Assembly: GCA_017414505.1 (NCBI GenBank)
Contig: JAFQLQ010000031.1
Coordinates: 1-64,000 of the forward strand
Length of the DNA: 64,000 bases
Direction: 5' to 3'
Source: Clostridia bacterium
GTDB taxonomy: Bacteria; Bacillota; Clostridia; UMGS1840; HGM11507
This document shows, in pieces, positions 45,861 through 56,320 of this stretch (the stretch's first letter is position 1; each line of letters opens with the position of its first letter). The notes under the pieces are model-generated. The model had not been told where the DNA came from. It saw only the letters and a list, made by a program, of their open reading frames with translations, and made no database searches. The position numbers and the translations under genes are program-made.

Positions 45861-46334
45861 ATGAGAACAGCAGTATATCCGGGCAGCTTTGATCCTATAA
45901 CTAACGGTCATCTTGATATTATTGAACGAAGCAGTAAGGTTTTTGACAAGGTTATAGTAAGTATACTTACTAACAGCTCAAAAAAGCCTGCGTTTACCGT
46001 TGAAGAAAGAATTGAAATGATAAAAAAAGCTACTGCTCATATTCCGAATGTGGAGGTTGACAGTTTTGATGGATTGCTTGTTAATTATGTTCATGAAAAA
46101 AAATCAAACGTAATTATAAAAGGACTTCGTGCTATTTCAGATTTTGAATATGAATTTCAGATGGCTCATGCAAATAAAATGCTTGCACCGGATATTGAAA
46201 CTCTGTTTATGATGTCCTCGAATAATTATCAGTATTTAAGCTCAAGCTTAGTAAAGGAACTTGCAAATTTAAACGGAAGTATTTCGGAGCTTGTTCCTGA
46301 ATGTATAAAACAGCAAATTGAAGAAAAATTTTAA
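45861..46334 (+). CDS. coaD: Phosphopantetheine adenylyltransferase
   Basis: A 157-residue nucleotidyltransferase that makes dephospho-CoA. The start [17 protein letters not shown] holds the T-x-G-H motif. [18 protein letters not shown] and the [15 protein letters not shown] segment with S-S-x-x-x-K/R-type residues are typical. The length is normal. It follows rsmD in one transcript and is followed by a coiled-coil gene after 29 bases. Confidence 0.97.
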   Translation: MRTAVYPGSFDPITNGHLDIIERSSKVFDKVIVSILTNSSKKPAFTVEERIEMIKKATAHIPNVEVDSFDGLLVNYVHEKKSNVIIKGLRAISDFEYEFQMAHANKMLAPDIETLFMMSSNNYQYLSSSLVKELANLNGSISELVPECIKQQIEEKF

Positions 46335-46363
46335 TCCGCCTAACCGGCTGAGGGAGGAAAACC

Positions 46364-46939
46364 ATGAAATTTAAAGAATTGATTGACGAATTGGAAGAAT
46401 TTGTGGAAGACGCGCAGAAAGTGCCGCTTTCCAACAAATGTGTTCTGGACAAAGAGGAAATCTTTAATATTGTTCAGCAAATCAGATTATCCTATCCCGA
46501 GGATATCAAACAGGCTGAGTATGTAAAAAAAGAACGTGACAGAATTCTTGCAGATGCTGAAAAAGAAGCTCAGATGATTATTGAAGAAACCAAAACAAAG
46601 GTTGCTAAAATGGTTGACGAAAATGAAATCACACGTTTAGCAAAACAGAAAGCAGCAGAAATTCTTGGTGAAGCTCAGAAGGATGCTGACGATATTGTTG
46701 TTCAGGCTAAAGAACATGCAAATGAAATTGGAGAAGCTAAAATTGCTGAGATTAATACATATCAGGATAACGCTGTTGATTATGTATCTCAGATGTTACA
46801 GAGAGCCGAAAGCTCAACTGAAAATTCAATTTCCACTATTGCAAAATCAATAGAAGAGCTTAACAAGAAATATGACGAATTGAGAATGATTTATGACAGT
46901 GTTTCACAGAATAGAATTGCTCTTAGAGAAAGGTCTTAA
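46364..46939 (+). CDS. Coiled-coil cytoplasmic protein (ATPase-subunit-H/DivIVA-like)
   Basis: A 191-residue, strongly charged protein predicted to be almost all coiled coil from about residue 50 (KQAEYVKKERDRILADAEKEA to KYDELRMIY). Ala, Glu and Lys dominate with heptad spacing. Similar proteins next to coaD in Clostridia are annotated as 'ATPase' or V-type ATPase subunit H-like because of shared coiled-coil character, which is weak evidence. A structural or cell-division scaffold is possible. ATG follows GGGAGGAAA; mutS2 begins 8 bases after it. Confidence 0.75.
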   Translation: MKFKELIDELEEFVEDAQKVPLSNKCVLDKEEIFNIVQQIRLSYPEDIKQAEYVKKERDRILADAEKEAQMIIEETKTKVAKMVDENEITRLAKQKAAEILGEAQKDADDIVVQAKEHANEIGEAKIAEINTYQDNAVDYVSQMLQRAESSTENSISTIAKSIEELNKKYDELRMIYDSVSQNRIALRERS

Positions 46940-46947
46940 ATTATTAA

Positions 46948-49308
46948 ATGAATAAAAAAAGCTTCAAGCTACTGGAATTTGATAAAATATTAAGAATATT
47001 GGCAGAAAATACGGTTGTAACTTCCAATGTGAAAAAAGCAGAGGAGTTAGAGCCTTTTTCTGATATAATAAAAGTTCAGAATGCGCTTGATGAAACATTT
47101 CAGGCACACAGTCTTATTTTAAGAAGAGGCAATCCGCCGCTTCTGCCCCTTGGCGATGTTTTATCACATATAAAAAGGCTTAATATCAGTGCAATTTTAA
47201 GAGAAAAAGAGCTTCTTGATATTGCTAATCTTCTTAAAGCATCAAGAATGATGAAGGATTATGCTTTGGAAGACCGGGAGCTGAAAGATTACTTTGATTC
47301 TCTTATTCCTTTAAGAAATCTTGAGGAGGAAATTACCTCTAAAATTCTTTCTGAGGATGAAATCGCAGATAACGCCAGTATAAAATTGTATGCTATTCGT
47401 AAAAAAATTAAAAGCGCTAATGAAAAAATCAGAGAGCTTTTAAATAAATTTGTAACCTCGCCCAATTATCAGAAATATCTTCAGGAAGCTATTGTAACTG
47501 TTCGTAACGACCGTTTTGTTCTTCCGGTAAGAATTGAGTACAAAGGTGAAATTAAAGGTATTGTTCACGATCAGTCTGCTTCCGGCTCAACAGTTTTTAT
47601 TGAACCTATGAGCGTTGTTGAAGAAAATAATAAGCTTTCTCAGCTTGCTTCTGAGGAACGCAATGAAATTGAACGAATTCTTTATGATATAACTGCAATG
47701 TGTGCTTTGAACTCAATGGAGCTTGAAAGCAATTACAATATTATAGCTGATTTGGATTTTATTTTTGCAAAGGCTCAGCTTGCACTTAAAATGAAAGCAA
47801 CAAAGCCCGTTGTTAACAATAAAGGCTATATAAATTTAAGAAAAGCAAGACATCCGCTGATTCCTGCCGATAAAGTTGTTCCCATTGATGTTTATATGGG
47901 CAAGGATTTTGACAGCCTTATTATTACAGGTCCTAATACCGGCGGAAAAACCGTTACATTAAAAACTATAGGTTTGCTTTGTCAGATGGCGTGTTCAGGA
48001 CTTATGATTCCGGCACTCGACAAGAGTGATGTAGCAGTTTATACTGATATTTTTGCCGATATTGGTGATGAACAAAGTATTGCACAGTCTCTTTCTACTT
48101 TTTCATCTCATATGGTAAATATAGTTTCTATTCTTAACGAAGTTCAGTATGGCAGTCTTGTGCTTTTTGATGAACTTGGTGCAGGTACCGATCCCGTTGA
48201 AGGTGCCTCCCTTGCCATTGCAATTATTGAATCTTTGCGTGCAAAAGGCGTAAAGGTTGTTGCTACAACACATTACAGTGAACTTAAGCTGTATGCGCTT
48301 TCAACAAAAGGTGTCCAGAATGGCGGATGTGAATTTGATGTTGAAACATTGAAGCCTACTTACCGTCTGCTTATTGGTATTCCCGGAAAAAGTAATGCTT
48401 TTGCCATTTCGGAGAAACTGGGGCTTGGTGAAGATGTTCTTCGCCTTGCAAAATCTCAGATAAATGATGAAAATATAAAATTTGAAGATGTACTTGCAGA
48501 AATAGAAAAAACAAGCGTTTCTCTGGAAAAAGAACGTGCACTTGCCAATAAATATAAAGAAGAAGCAGAAGAACTTAAGAAACAGTTAATTGTTGAAAAA
48601 GAAAAAAGTGCCCAGAAAAATGCAAGTATAATAGAAAAAGCCAATGCGGAGGCAAAAAGAATTCTTGAAGAGGCAAAAGAAGATGCCGACAGTATTATAA
48701 AAGAATTAAGAGAAATCCGCAAAAACGAAAATCAAAAAGATTTTGACAGAAAAACAATCAGTGCAAAAGAAAAATTATCTAAAAAAATAAAAGACCGTCA
48801 GAGCAAAATAAACGAAGGCAAAAAGAGCGTTTCTGCAAAAATAAATCCTGTAGATCTTCTGCCCGGTGCTTCTGTACGTCTTATAAATCATGATATGGCT
48901 GCAACGGTGCTTACAAAGCCCGACGATAAAGGTAACCTTACTGTTACTGCAGGTATTATGAAAATAAATGTTAACATTTCCGAGCTTGCTATAGATACTA
49001 AAGAAAAGCAAAAGGAAATGAGCTATGTAACCGTTAAAAAGCAGGAATTACAAAATAAAAAGGTGACCACAGAGCTTGATATTCGTGGTTATACGGTTAC
49101 CGACGGAGTTCTTGATGCAGAAAAATTTATTGACGACGCAGTGTTACTCAGAATGGAAAAAGTATCCATTATTCATGGTAAAGGAACCGGCGTTTTAAGA
49201 AGTGCAATCCATTCAATGCTTAAAAATCACAGACAGGTAAAATCCTTCCGTCTCGGTGTTTTCGGGGAAGGCGAAACCGGTGTTACAATTGTTGAATTAA
49301 AAGTGTAA
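46948..49308 (+). CDS. mutS2: Endonuclease MutS2
   Basis: A 786-residue MutS2. It lacks the mismatch-recognition domains of MutS but has the core and clamp, the ATPase with Walker A GPNTGGKT near 328 and LFDELGAGTDPVEGA, a long coiled region, and a C-terminal Smr nuclease domain (about 708-786) with LDIRGYT and HGKGTGVLR. MutS2 binds branched DNA, suppresses recombination and, in Bacillus, splits collided ribosomes. It is full-length and intact. It is followed after 15 bases by a small membrane protein gene. Confidence 0.96.
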   Translation: MNKKSFKLLEFDKILRILAENTVVTSNVKKAEELEPFSDIIKVQNALDETFQAHSLILRRGNPPLLPLGDVLSHIKRLNISAILREKELLDIANLLKASRMMKDYALEDRELKDYFDSLIPLRNLEEEITSKILSEDEIADNASIKLYAIRKKIKSANEKIRELLNKFVTSPNYQKYLQEAIVTVRNDRFVLPVRIEYKGEIKGIVHDQSASGSTVFIEPMSVVEENNKLSQLASEERNEIERILYDITAMCALNSMELESNYNIIADLDFIFAKAQLALKMKATKPVVNNKGYINLRKARHPLIPADKVVPIDVYMGKDFDSLIITGPNTGGKTVTLKTIGLLCQMACSGLMIPALDKSDVAVYTDIFADIGDEQSIAQSLSTFSSHMVNIVSILNEVQYGSLVLFDELGAGTDPVEGASLAIAIIESLRAKGVKVVATTHYSELKLYALSTKGVQNGGCEFDVETLKPTYRLLIGIPGKSNAFAISEKLGLGEDVLRLAKSQINDENIKFEDVLAEIEKTSVSLEKERALANKYKEEAEELKKQLIVEKEKSAQKNASIIEKANAEAKRILEEAKEDADSIIKELREIRKNENQKDFDRKTISAKEKLSKKIKDRQSKINEGKKSVSAKINPVDLLPGASVRLINHDMAATVLTKPDDKGNLTVTAGIMKINVNISELAIDTKEKQKEMSYVTVKKQELQNKKVTTELDIRGYTVTDGVLDAEKFIDDAVLLRMEKVSIIHGKGTGVLRSAIHSMLKNHRQVKSFRLGVFGEGETGVTIVELKV

Positions 49309-49323
49309 GGAGCGCGATTTTGT

Positions 49324-49845
49324 ATGGAATACAGAACTCAGAAGCACAGTAAAATGATTCCCTGTGCAGTTATGGTTACTGTACTTATAATTCTTGCTGC
49401 ATTTAGTAATGTTATCAATACATCTATGCCTTTTATAAAGCATGGAATACTGCTGTGTTATGCAGTATTTGTGTGCTGGTACATTGTAAGATTTGTCACC
49501 ACTGAATATATTTACAGATTAAGTGAGGACAAAATTGAGTTTATAAAATATCAGAGTAAAAGGGAAACTACTGTTCTTGAAATTGCGGTTTCGGATATTT
49601 TGTATATCGGAAGAAAGAAAAATAAAACTGTAAAAAAACAGTTTCCCGTTATGTTTGCTCATAATCTTACTTCTGATATGTTCCCGAAAAACAGTTACAT
49701 AATAGTTTACAGAGATGGGCAGTATATGCGAAAAATTAAAATCGAAGCAACAAAAATGATTCTTATGGAGCTTAAAAACCGTATTCCTGATGTTGTACGT
49801 ATTGGGTATTTAAACAAAGGAGAGCCTATTGACGGAAATTATTAG
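49324..49845 (+). CDS. Two-helix membrane protein with a cytoplasmic PH-like domain
   Basis: A 173-residue protein. Two hydrophobic helices lie at about 12-32 (IPCAVMVTVLIILAAF) and 40-60 (GILLCYAVFVCWYIVRFV), followed by a soluble part with alternating strands (YIYRLSEDKIEFIKY, ILYIGRKKN) that resembles bacterial PH-like domains. I cannot assign a function. ATG follows AAGGAGCG in the mutS2 stop region. Its last 20 bases overlap the 3' end of the minus-strand gene at 49826. Confidence 0.7.
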   Translation: MEYRTQKHSKMIPCAVMVTVLIILAAFSNVINTSMPFIKHGILLCYAVFVCWYIVRFVTTEYIYRLSEDKIEFIKYQSKRETTVLEIAVSDILYIGRKKNKTVKKQFPVMFAHNLTSDMFPKNSYIIVYRDGQYMRKIKIEATKMILMELKNRIPDVVRIGYLNKGEPIDGNY

Positions 49846-50203
49846 GAATTTCATATACCCGTTTGAAGGAATATTCTTTCGGATGTTCAATTTCGGGATT
49901 CCAGCTTTCAAATTTTTCTTCAACCGATTCACCTGAAAATTCAGGCTTTGGAATTTTAATTTTTGCAGAAGTGTGGGGAAGCTTTTTCAGAGCTTTTAAA
50001 ATATGTTTCTCTTCCTGCAAAATAAGCTTTAATGTTGAGTTTACAGATGTACTTAATGCGACAAGTTCGCTTATTTTCTCGCCCGGAGAATTTATTTCGG
50101 ACAGGATTAAATCTGTTTCTTCGCATTTTAAACTAAGAAGCTTTATAAGTGTGTTTTGCTTGTTTAGCAGAGATTCAAAAATGTAATCTTTACTGTTTTC
50201 CAT
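49826..50203 (-). CDS. Hypothetical helical protein on the minus strand
   Basis: A 125-residue ORF rich in Glu, Lys, Leu and Ser, with a long amphipathic N-terminal helical region (SLLNKQNTLIKLLSLKCEE) and a Pro-containing tail (PHTSAKIKIPKPEF). The composition is protein-like, while the overlapping + strand ORF (49863-50186) is Phe/Ser/Cys-rich and looks like a shadow. ATG follows GGGTGA. It is convergent with the upstream membrane protein gene (20-base overlap) and divergent from yicC. I do not recognise the family. Confidence 0.6.
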   Translation of the reverse strand: MENSKDYIFESLLNKQNTLIKLLSLKCEETDLILSEINSPGEKISELVALSTSVNSTLKLILQEEKHILKALKKLPHTSAKIKIPKPEFSGESVEEKFESWNPEIEHPKEYSFKRVYEIPNNFRQ

Positions 50204-50265
50204 AAAATCACCCGTATTTAATATATGATTTTTGGAAAAATATGTTACTGAAAGGATAAATAATT

Positions 50266-51138
50266 ATGATAAAAAGTATGACCGGTTACGGAAGATATAA
50301 AGAAACGGTTGACGGATACGATATAAGTTTTGAAATGAAATCCGTTAATCACAGATATTTTGACTTGAATTTAAAGCTTTCCAGATACTATAATTTTCTG
50401 GAAGAAGCTATAAACGCCAAGTTAAAAGAATATATTACAAGAGGAAAGATTGAAGCATATCTTTTTATTAAAAAAATTGATGAAGATGAAAAGAAAATTA
50501 CACTTAACGAGCCTCTTTGCGAGAATTATTATAATGTTCTTACAGATTTGAAAAATAAATTTAATTTTAATGATGAAATAACTATTTCTTCACTTGCAAG
50601 ATTCAGTGATATTTTTGAAACTGAATACACAGAAGCAGACGAAGAAACATTAAGCGGTATTGTACTTTCTGTTATTGAAAAAGCAGTTAAGGATTTTGTT
50701 TCAATGAGAGAGCGTGAAGGTGCAAGAATAAAAGAAGATTTACTTAAAAGACTTACTGAAATTGAAGGGCTTGCAAACGAAGTCGAAAAAAGAGCTCCCG
50801 AAATTGTGGAGGCTTACCGTACAAGACTTACTGCTAAAATGAATGAAATTTTGGAAAATTGCGATGAACAGCGTATTTTGCAGGAAGCTGCAATTTATGC
50901 TGATAAAATAACAACTTCTGAGGAAACTGTAAGACTGAAAAGTCATATTAAAGAATTTACGTCATTGTTAAATTCAAATGGTGCAGTTGGTAAAAAGCTT
51001 GATTTTATAGTTCAGGAAATGAACAGAGAATCAAATACCATCGGCTCAAAATGTAATGATGCCGAAACTTCAAAAATGGTAGTCGAGCTTAAATCTCAGA
51101 TTGAAAATATCAGGGAACAGATACAGAATATTGAATAG
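50266..51138 (+). CDS. yicC: YicC/YloC-family endoribonuclease
   Basis: A 290-residue protein of the YicC/YloC family. It starts [13 protein letters not shown], with [15 protein letters not shown] and the family C-terminus ([21 protein letters not shown]). Family members are endoribonucleases that affect small RNA turnover. It leads the conserved cluster yicC-remA-gmk-rpoZ-priA-def-fmt. ATG follows GAAAGGA. Confidence 0.94.
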   Translation: MIKSMTGYGRYKETVDGYDISFEMKSVNHRYFDLNLKLSRYYNFLEEAINAKLKEYITRGKIEAYLFIKKIDEDEKKITLNEPLCENYYNVLTDLKNKFNFNDEITISSLARFSDIFETEYTEADEETLSGIVLSVIEKAVKDFVSMREREGARIKEDLLKRLTEIEGLANEVEKRAPEIVEAYRTRLTAKMNEILENCDEQRILQEAAIYADKITTSEETVRLKSHIKEFTSLLNSNGAVGKKLDFIVQEMNRESNTIGSKCNDAETSKMVVELKSQIENIREQIQNIE

Positions 51139-51155
51139 TTGAAAGGCGGTTTAAA

Positions 51156-51407
51156 ATGAAGCTGATTAACATAGGATACGGCAATGTTGTTTTAGCAGAT
51201 AAAATTGTTGCAATAGTCAGTCCGGATTCCGCTCCCATAAAGAGAATTGTTCAGGATGCAAAGGATAAAGGCTCCTGTATTGACGCTACATACGGCAGAA
51301 GAACCCGTGCCGTTATAATTACGGACAGTGACCATGTTATTTTGTCTGCTGCTCAGCCGGAAACAGTTGCCAACAGACTGCAGGATGAGGAGGATGACAA
51401 TGTCTAA
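51156..51407 (+). CDS. remA: RemA-family (DUF370) DNA-binding protein
   Basis: An 83-residue protein of the RemA family ([47 protein letters not shown]). In Bacillus, RemA binds repeated sites to activate matrix and osmoprotection genes. Its place between yicC and gmk is conserved in Firmicutes. The gmk start codon lies inside its last codons (8-base overlap). Confidence 0.95.
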   Translation: MKLINIGYGNVVLADKIVAIVSPDSAPIKRIVQDAKDKGSCIDATYGRRTRAVIITDSDHVILSAAQPETVANRLQDEEDDNV

Positions 51408-51999
51408 AGGTAAAATGTACGTTGTTTCAGGACCTTCCGGAGTTGGTAAAGGAACAGTGGTTAAAGGTCTGCTTGAAAAATACAGCGAAATATTTCTGTC
51501 GGTTTCTGCAACAACACGTGAAAAACGTGAAGGCGAAGAAGAAGGCATAAATTACTATTATAAAGGAAAACAGGAATTTACCGATATGATTGAAAAAGGT
51601 GAATTTCTTGAATGGGCTAAGTTCTGCGAAAATTATTACGGAACGCCTAAGAAACCGGTTGAAAAAATGCTTGATGCCGGAAAGGACGTGCTTCTTGAAA
51701 TTGAAATTCAGGGTGCAATGGAGGTTAAGAAAAATTTTCCGGAAAGTATATTTATATTTATAGCTCCGCCTACGGTTAACGATTTGCTTGAACGTTTAAA
51801 GGGCAGAGGAACAGAACCCGAAGATGTTATTGCGCTTCGTGTTGAAACTGCAAAAAAAGAGCTTGGATTTGCTAAAGAATATGATTATATTATAGTAAAT
51901 GATATTGTTGAAAAAACTGTTGAAGATTTTATTTCCATAATCACAGCAGAAAGATTAAAAACAGAAAGATGTATTGATGAATTGGAGGTACTAAAATAA
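51400..51999 (+). CDS. gmk: Guanylate kinase
   Basis: A 199-residue GMP kinase. The P-loop is GPSGVGKGT at about 11-18, with the GMP-binding [17 protein letters not shown] region and EFLEWAKF. The open frame reaches back to 51328, but ATG at 51400 ([11 protein letters not shown]) sits 6 bases after GAGGAGG and gives the family start. It overlaps remA by 8 bases and rpoZ by 1 base (TAATG), so translation is probably coupled. Confidence 0.97.
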   Translation: MSKGKMYVVSGPSGVGKGTVVKGLLEKYSEIFLSVSATTREKREGEEEGINYYYKGKQEFTDMIEKGEFLEWAKFCENYYGTPKKPVEKMLDAGKDVLLEIEIQGAMEVKKNFPESIFIFIAPPTVNDLLERLKGRGTEPEDVIALRVETAKKELGFAKEYDYIIVNDIVEKTVEDFISIITAERLKTERCIDELEVLK

Positions 52000-52247
52000 T
52001 GATGATTTTTGATGAATTTCAGGATTTGGTTTCGCAGGCAGGTTCTCGTTACGGACTTGTTATTGCAGTAACAAAAAGAGCAAGAGAAATAAGAAGCGGA
52101 GAGGATGCTTTGGTTAACTATCATTGTGACAAAACAGTTTCTCTTGCAACTCAGGAAATGATTGAAGGTAAAATTAAAATTGTAAAAGCTGAAGAAAAGC
52201 CGGAAGAACCTGTAAGCGATTTTCAGCTTCTTGATTCAATCGGTTAA
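51999..52247 (+). CDS. rpoZ: RNA polymerase omega subunit
   Basis: An 82-residue RpoZ, which helps assemble RNA polymerase. The conserved helix is GSRYGLVIAVTKRAREI. A C-terminal acidic tail follows (KAEEKPEEP). The start overlaps the gmk stop by one base; TTGGAGG is about 10 bases upstream. A second ATG directly follows and could also be used. Confidence 0.93.
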   Translation: MMIFDEFQDLVSQAGSRYGLVIAVTKRAREIRSGEDALVNYHCDKTVSLATQEMIEGKIKIVKAEEKPEEPVSDFQLLDSIG

Positions 52248-52264
52248 TAAAGAGGGATTTTAAT

Positions 52265-54703
52265 ATGTATGCCAATGTAATATTAAATCAGAAGGCGTAT
52301 GAGCTTGACAGAACTTTCTGTTATGAAATTCCACCTGAGCTTATTCCTTTTGCTGAGAGAGGAAAACGGGTTTCTGTTCCTTTTGGGTTCCGCGGAACAA
52401 CCGAAGGGATTATAATTGGCATATCAGATGAAGCTCCTGATATTAAAAAAATAAAGAAAATAAGAAAAATACTTGATGAAGAACCGGCTGTGAATGAACT
52501 TGGCTTTAAAATTGCAGGCTTTATTCACAGGCGATATCTTGCTTCTCGCTATGAAGCTTTAAAGCTTGTTATGCCATCGGGCTTAAAGGCTGTTATGAGT
52601 GAACGGCTTTCTGTTAATCCTGATGCGGATTTTTCTGAACTTTCGGGAATTTCAAAAGAAATAGTTGAAGTTATCAACGAAAACGGAACTGTTGAAGAAA
52701 CAGCTCTGTTTGAAATTCTTTCAAAAAAATCCGGTGCAAAAAAAGCACTTTCTGAGCTTAAAGAAAAAAACATTGTTTTGTCGGAAGTGTTTGAAACATC
52801 CAGTCTGAGCGATAAATTTTTAAAAATTGTATCACTTGCCGATGTTGAAAATGCTAAAGCGTATGCAGAAGAAAACAGTCACAAAAAAGCTCAGCTTCGT
52901 ATTATAAAAATACTTATAAACAATAAAAGTATGGAGCTTTCCGATTTGCTGACATTTTCAGGTGCATCAAAAAAATCGGTCGATTTGCTTGTGAAATGCG
53001 GAATTGCCGAAATTGATGAAATAGAAGCTTTCCGTAATCCGTATCTTGAAAACGACTATCCTAAAGAAGAAAAAAAAGAGCCTACCGAGGAACAGAAAAA
53101 TGCAATTGATACTATTTTAAACAGTGAAAAGAATTATTTTCTTATTCGCGGTGTCACAGGTAGCGGTAAAACTGAAATTTACCTTCAGACAATCGAAAAA
53201 ATTATGTCGGAAGGAAAAAATGCAATTGTTCTTGTTCCGGAAATCGCCCTTACTGCTCAGATGGTTGACCGTTTTTATAAACGTTTTCAGAATGGCGTTG
53301 CCGTTTTGCACAGTGGTATGACGTTGAATGAACGTTACGACCAGTATAAGCTTATAAAAAAAGGTGAAATAAGAGTTGTTATAGGCGCAAGGTCTGCAAT
53401 TTTTGCCCCTGTTGAAAATGTAGGTATAATCATTGTGGATGAAGAACATGAGCAAAGCTATAAATCTGACGGTTATCCAAGATATGATGCAATTGAAGTT
53501 GCACATTTCAGAGCTAAAAGTGAAAAAGCAAAGCTTGTACTTGCATCAGCCACTCCGTCTGTTGTAAGCTATTACAGAGCCCTGAACGGAGTTTATGAAC
53601 TTATAGAATTAAATAACAGAGTAAATAATATAAATCTTCCCGAGGTTGAAATTGTTGATATGCGTGAGGAGCTTAAGGCTGGTAATTTTTCACCTTTAAG
53701 CAGAACTCTGCAAAAACACCTCAAGGACAATTTAAAAAATAAAACTCAGTCAATTTTATTTTTAAACAGAAGAGGGTATTCAACCTTTGTAAGCTGCCGC
53801 AGCTGCGGTTATGTGGCAAAATGTCCGGAATGTGAGGTAAGCCTTACTTATCACAGCTATAAAAATAAACTTGTATGTCATTATTGCGGACACGAGGAAG
53901 AATACAAAACTGTTTGCCCGATGTGTGAAAGCAAATACCTTAAACATTTCGGAACAGGCACTCAAAAACTGGAAGAGGAAATAAAAAAGACTATTCCTGA
54001 ATTATCTGTAATTCGTATGGATGCAGATACAACTATGAAAAAATTTGCACACGATAAAATACTCCGTAAATTTGAAAATGAAAAAACGGATGTTCTTTTG
54101 GGAACTCAGATGGTTTCAAAAGGGCTTGATTTTGAAAATGTTTCACTTTCTGCAGTCCTTGCGGCTGATGGCGGTCTTTTTCTTGATGACTACCGCAGTA
54201 TTGAAAGAACTTTTGCACAGATAACACAGGTTTGCGGAAGAGCAGGAAGAGGTAAAATTTCAGGAAGGGCTGTTGTGCAAACCTATAATCCTGAGCATTA
54301 TGCGATTCAGTATGCAAAAGAACATAATTATATAGATTTTTATAAAACCGAAATTAAATTTCGTAAACAGCTGAATTTTCCGCCTTTTTGCGACATAATC
54401 AATGTTGTAGTGTCAGGCGAAGATGATAATGAAGCAAAAAATGCGGTTAATTATATTTATTCTTTGTTTTCAGAACACAAAAAAAATCAAAATATAACAG
54501 ATGAATATCTTACTGTGTTTAAACCCTCCTATGCTCCTCTTATGAGAATAAAAGGCAAGTACAGACATAGAATTTTGGTAAAGTGTAAAACAGGTTATGA
54601 TGTAAGTTTAATTCTTTCTGAAATTTATGGAAAAACACACGAGAAGTTCAAAACAAAAAATATAACTGTGGTTATAGATATAAATCCTACATCTATGCTT
54701 TGA
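52265..54703 (+). CDS. priA: Primosomal protein N' (replication restart helicase PriA)
   Basis: An 812-residue superfamily 2 DNA helicase that reloads the replisome at stalled forks. The N-terminal 3' DNA-binding domain is seen ([22 protein letters not shown]). Walker A is GVTGSGKTE near 296, and the DEEH box is [16 protein letters not shown]. Eight Cys in four CxxC pairs, from CRSCGY near 513 to CPMCESKY, hold two zinc ions. It is full-length. def starts just after its stop. Confidence 0.97.
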   Translation: MYANVILNQKAYELDRTFCYEIPPELIPFAERGKRVSVPFGFRGTTEGIIIGISDEAPDIKKIKKIRKILDEEPAVNELGFKIAGFIHRRYLASRYEALKLVMPSGLKAVMSERLSVNPDADFSELSGISKEIVEVINENGTVEETALFEILSKKSGAKKALSELKEKNIVLSEVFETSSLSDKFLKIVSLADVENAKAYAEENSHKKAQLRIIKILINNKSMELSDLLTFSGASKKSVDLLVKCGIAEIDEIEAFRNPYLENDYPKEEKKEPTEEQKNAIDTILNSEKNYFLIRGVTGSGKTEIYLQTIEKIMSEGKNAIVLVPEIALTAQMVDRFYKRFQNGVAVLHSGMTLNERYDQYKLIKKGEIRVVIGARSAIFAPVENVGIIIVDEEHEQSYKSDGYPRYDAIEVAHFRAKSEKAKLVLASATPSVVSYYRALNGVYELIELNNRVNNINLPEVEIVDMREELKAGNFSPLSRTLQKHLKDNLKNKTQSILFLNRRGYSTFVSCRSCGYVAKCPECEVSLTYHSYKNKLVCHYCGHEEEYKTVCPMCESKYLKHFGTGTQKLEEEIKKTIPELSVIRMDADTTMKKFAHDKILRKFENEKTDVLLGTQMVSKGLDFENVSLSAVLAADGGLFLDDYRSIERTFAQITQVCGRAGRGKISGRAVVQTYNPEHYAIQYAKEHNYIDFYKTEIKFRKQLNFPPFCDIINVVVSGEDDNEAKNAVNYIYSLFSEHKKNQNITDEYLTVFKPSYAPLMRIKGKYRHRILVKCKTGYDVSLILSEIYGKTHEKFKTKNITVVIDINPTSML

Positions 54704-54723
54704 TTTTGAAAGGAATGATAAAA

Positions 54724-55185
54724 ATGGCAATAAGAAAAATTGTTACCGAAGGTGACGAAATTTTAACAAAAAAATGTCGCGAGGTAACAGAAATAAACGA
54801 CAGAGTTCTTGAACTTATTGATGACATGAAAGAAACAATGTATAAAGCCGAAGGAGTTGGACTTGCTGCTCCTCAGGTTGGAATTTTAAAAAGAGTTGTT
54901 GTAATTGATATAGGAGAGGGATGTCTGGAACTTATCAATCCCGAAATAATAGGTGAAAAAGGCGAGCAGAGAGAATCAGAGGGATGTCTTAGCGTTCCGG
55001 GTGTTTACGGCGTAACCGTAAGACCTTATCAGGTTCTTGTTGTTGCCCAAGACCGCACCGGTGCTGAAATTCACATTACGGCAGAAGGCTTGCTTGCAAA
55101 AGCATTATGCCATGAAATAGACCATCTTAACGGTATTCTTTTCAGAAGTCATGTTGTGGAATACCACGAGCCTGAAGAAGAATAA
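54724..55185 (+). CDS. def: Peptide deformylase
   Basis: A 153-residue metal hydrolase that removes the formyl group from new proteins. All three motifs are present: [18 protein letters not shown] with metal ligand Cys88, and HEIDH with His130 and His134 as ligands and Glu131 as catalyst. The frame extends upstream to a TTG overlapping priA, but ATG at 54724 (MAIRKIV) has AAAGGA in place and the family start. fmt follows after 18 bases. Confidence 0.97.
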   Translation: MAIRKIVTEGDEILTKKCREVTEINDRVLELIDDMKETMYKAEGVGLAAPQVGILKRVVVIDIGEGCLELINPEIIGEKGEQRESEGCLSVPGVYGVTVRPYQVLVVAQDRTGAEIHITAEGLLAKALCHEIDHLNGILFRSHVVEYHEPEEE

Positions 55186-55203
55186 TTAGAGGATGATAAT
55201 TGT

Positions 55204-56148
55204 ATGAAAATTATATTTATGGGGACTCCCGATTTCGCTTGCGGTTGCCTTGATGCCCTGATTGAAAACAAGCACGAGGTTGCAATGGTAATATCTCAGC
55301 CTGATAAGAAAAAGGGCAGAGGTCATAAAATGCTTCCTCCTCCTGTTAAAGAAAAAGCACTTAGTTACGGAATAGAGGTTTATCAGCCTGAAACTTTAAA
55401 AGATAACGCAATTATGGAAACTTTGGAAAGAGTTAATCCCGATCTGATAGTCGTAGTTGCATATGGAAAAATACTTCCGTCTTATATTCTTGATTATCCC
55501 AAATACGGTTGTATAAATGTCCATGCTTCTTTGCTTCCTAAATTGAGAGGTGCAGCACCGATTAACTGGAGTATTATAAACGGGGAAGAAGAAACCGGTG
55601 TTACCACCATGTTTATGGATAAAGGTCTTGATACGGGGGATATGCTGGTTAAAAAAACTGTTAAAATTGAAGAAAATGAAACTGCAGGAACTCTTCACGA
55701 TAAGTTAAGCGTATTAGGTGCCGAAGCGCTTATGGAAACAATTTCTCAGATAGAAAACGGTACTCTGAACCGTGAAGAACAGGCTGAATTTCTTTCTTCT
55801 TATGCGCCGATGATTAATAAAAGCGACTGTCTTATAGATTTTTCGATGAATTATAAAGAACTTTATAACAGAATGAGAGGGCTTATGCCTTATCCGGGGC
55901 CGTTTACTTATTTTAAAACAAAAATGGTAAAATTTACCTCTGTAAAGCTTGGTGAGAAAACCGACAGTAAGGAATACGGTACAATATGGGGATTTTTCCC
56001 GGATAAAGGCCTTGGAGTTGTTGCAAAAGGCGGAATAATTTATGTTGAAGAATTCCAGTTTGAAAGCTCTAAAAAAATGAAAGTTTCAGAATATCTGAAA
56101 GGTCACGAAATTGTTTCCGGGGATTACTTCAGTAGTGAAAGAGCATAA
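55204..56148 (+). CDS. fmt: Methionyl-tRNA formyltransferase
   Basis: A 314-residue enzyme that formylates initiator Met-tRNA using 10-formyl-THF. It shows FMGTPDFACGCLDALI at the start, the HASLLPKLRGAAPINWSI catalytic region with Asn/His, and a C-terminal tRNA-binding domain. It pairs with def in nearly all bacteria. A terminator follows. Confidence 0.97.
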   Translation: MKIIFMGTPDFACGCLDALIENKHEVAMVISQPDKKKGRGHKMLPPPVKEKALSYGIEVYQPETLKDNAIMETLERVNPDLIVVVAYGKILPSYILDYPKYGCINVHASLLPKLRGAAPINWSIINGEEETGVTTMFMDKGLDTGDMLVKKTVKIEENETAGTLHDKLSVLGAEALMETISQIENGTLNREEQAEFLSSYAPMINKSDCLIDFSMNYKELYNRMRGLMPYPGPFTYFKTKMVKFTSVKLGEKTDSKEYGTIWGFFPDKGLGVVAKGGIIYVEEFQFESSKKMKVSEYLKGHEIVSGDYFSSERA

Positions 56149-56159
56149 AAATTATTTTG

Positions 56160-56196
56160 AAAAATTATCGCAGAAAAAAATTCTGCGGTAATTTTT
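56160..56196 (+). terminator. Rho-independent terminator after fmt
   Basis: A 16-bp stem (56160-56175 with 56181-56196, one G-U) around an A-loop, GCAGAA/TTCTGC at its core, with the T-run at the end. Confidence 0.88.
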
Positions 56197-56215
56197 ATTT
56201 ATTTTAAAATAATAC

Positions 56216-56244
56216 TTGCAAAATGACTTAAAAATTGGTAAAAT
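56216..56244 (+). promoter_or_regulatory. Sigma-A promoter of the ior operon
   Basis: TTGCAA (56216-56221), 17 bases, TAAAAT (56239-56244). About 70 bases of leader precede iorA; I see no riboswitch or T-box in it. Confidence 0.65.
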
Positions 56245-56320
56245 AGAAACATAGAATGGGGATTGTATAAACTTATACGCATATATCCTTAAATTTTGAT
56301 AAAGAAAGGCTAAGATTAAA

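Noticed and set aside
49863..50186. 107-codon + strand ORF opposite the 125-residue gene
   Set aside because: Its composition is Phe/Ser/Cys-rich, as expected for the complement of a Glu/Lys-rich gene, and it has no good ribosome binding site.
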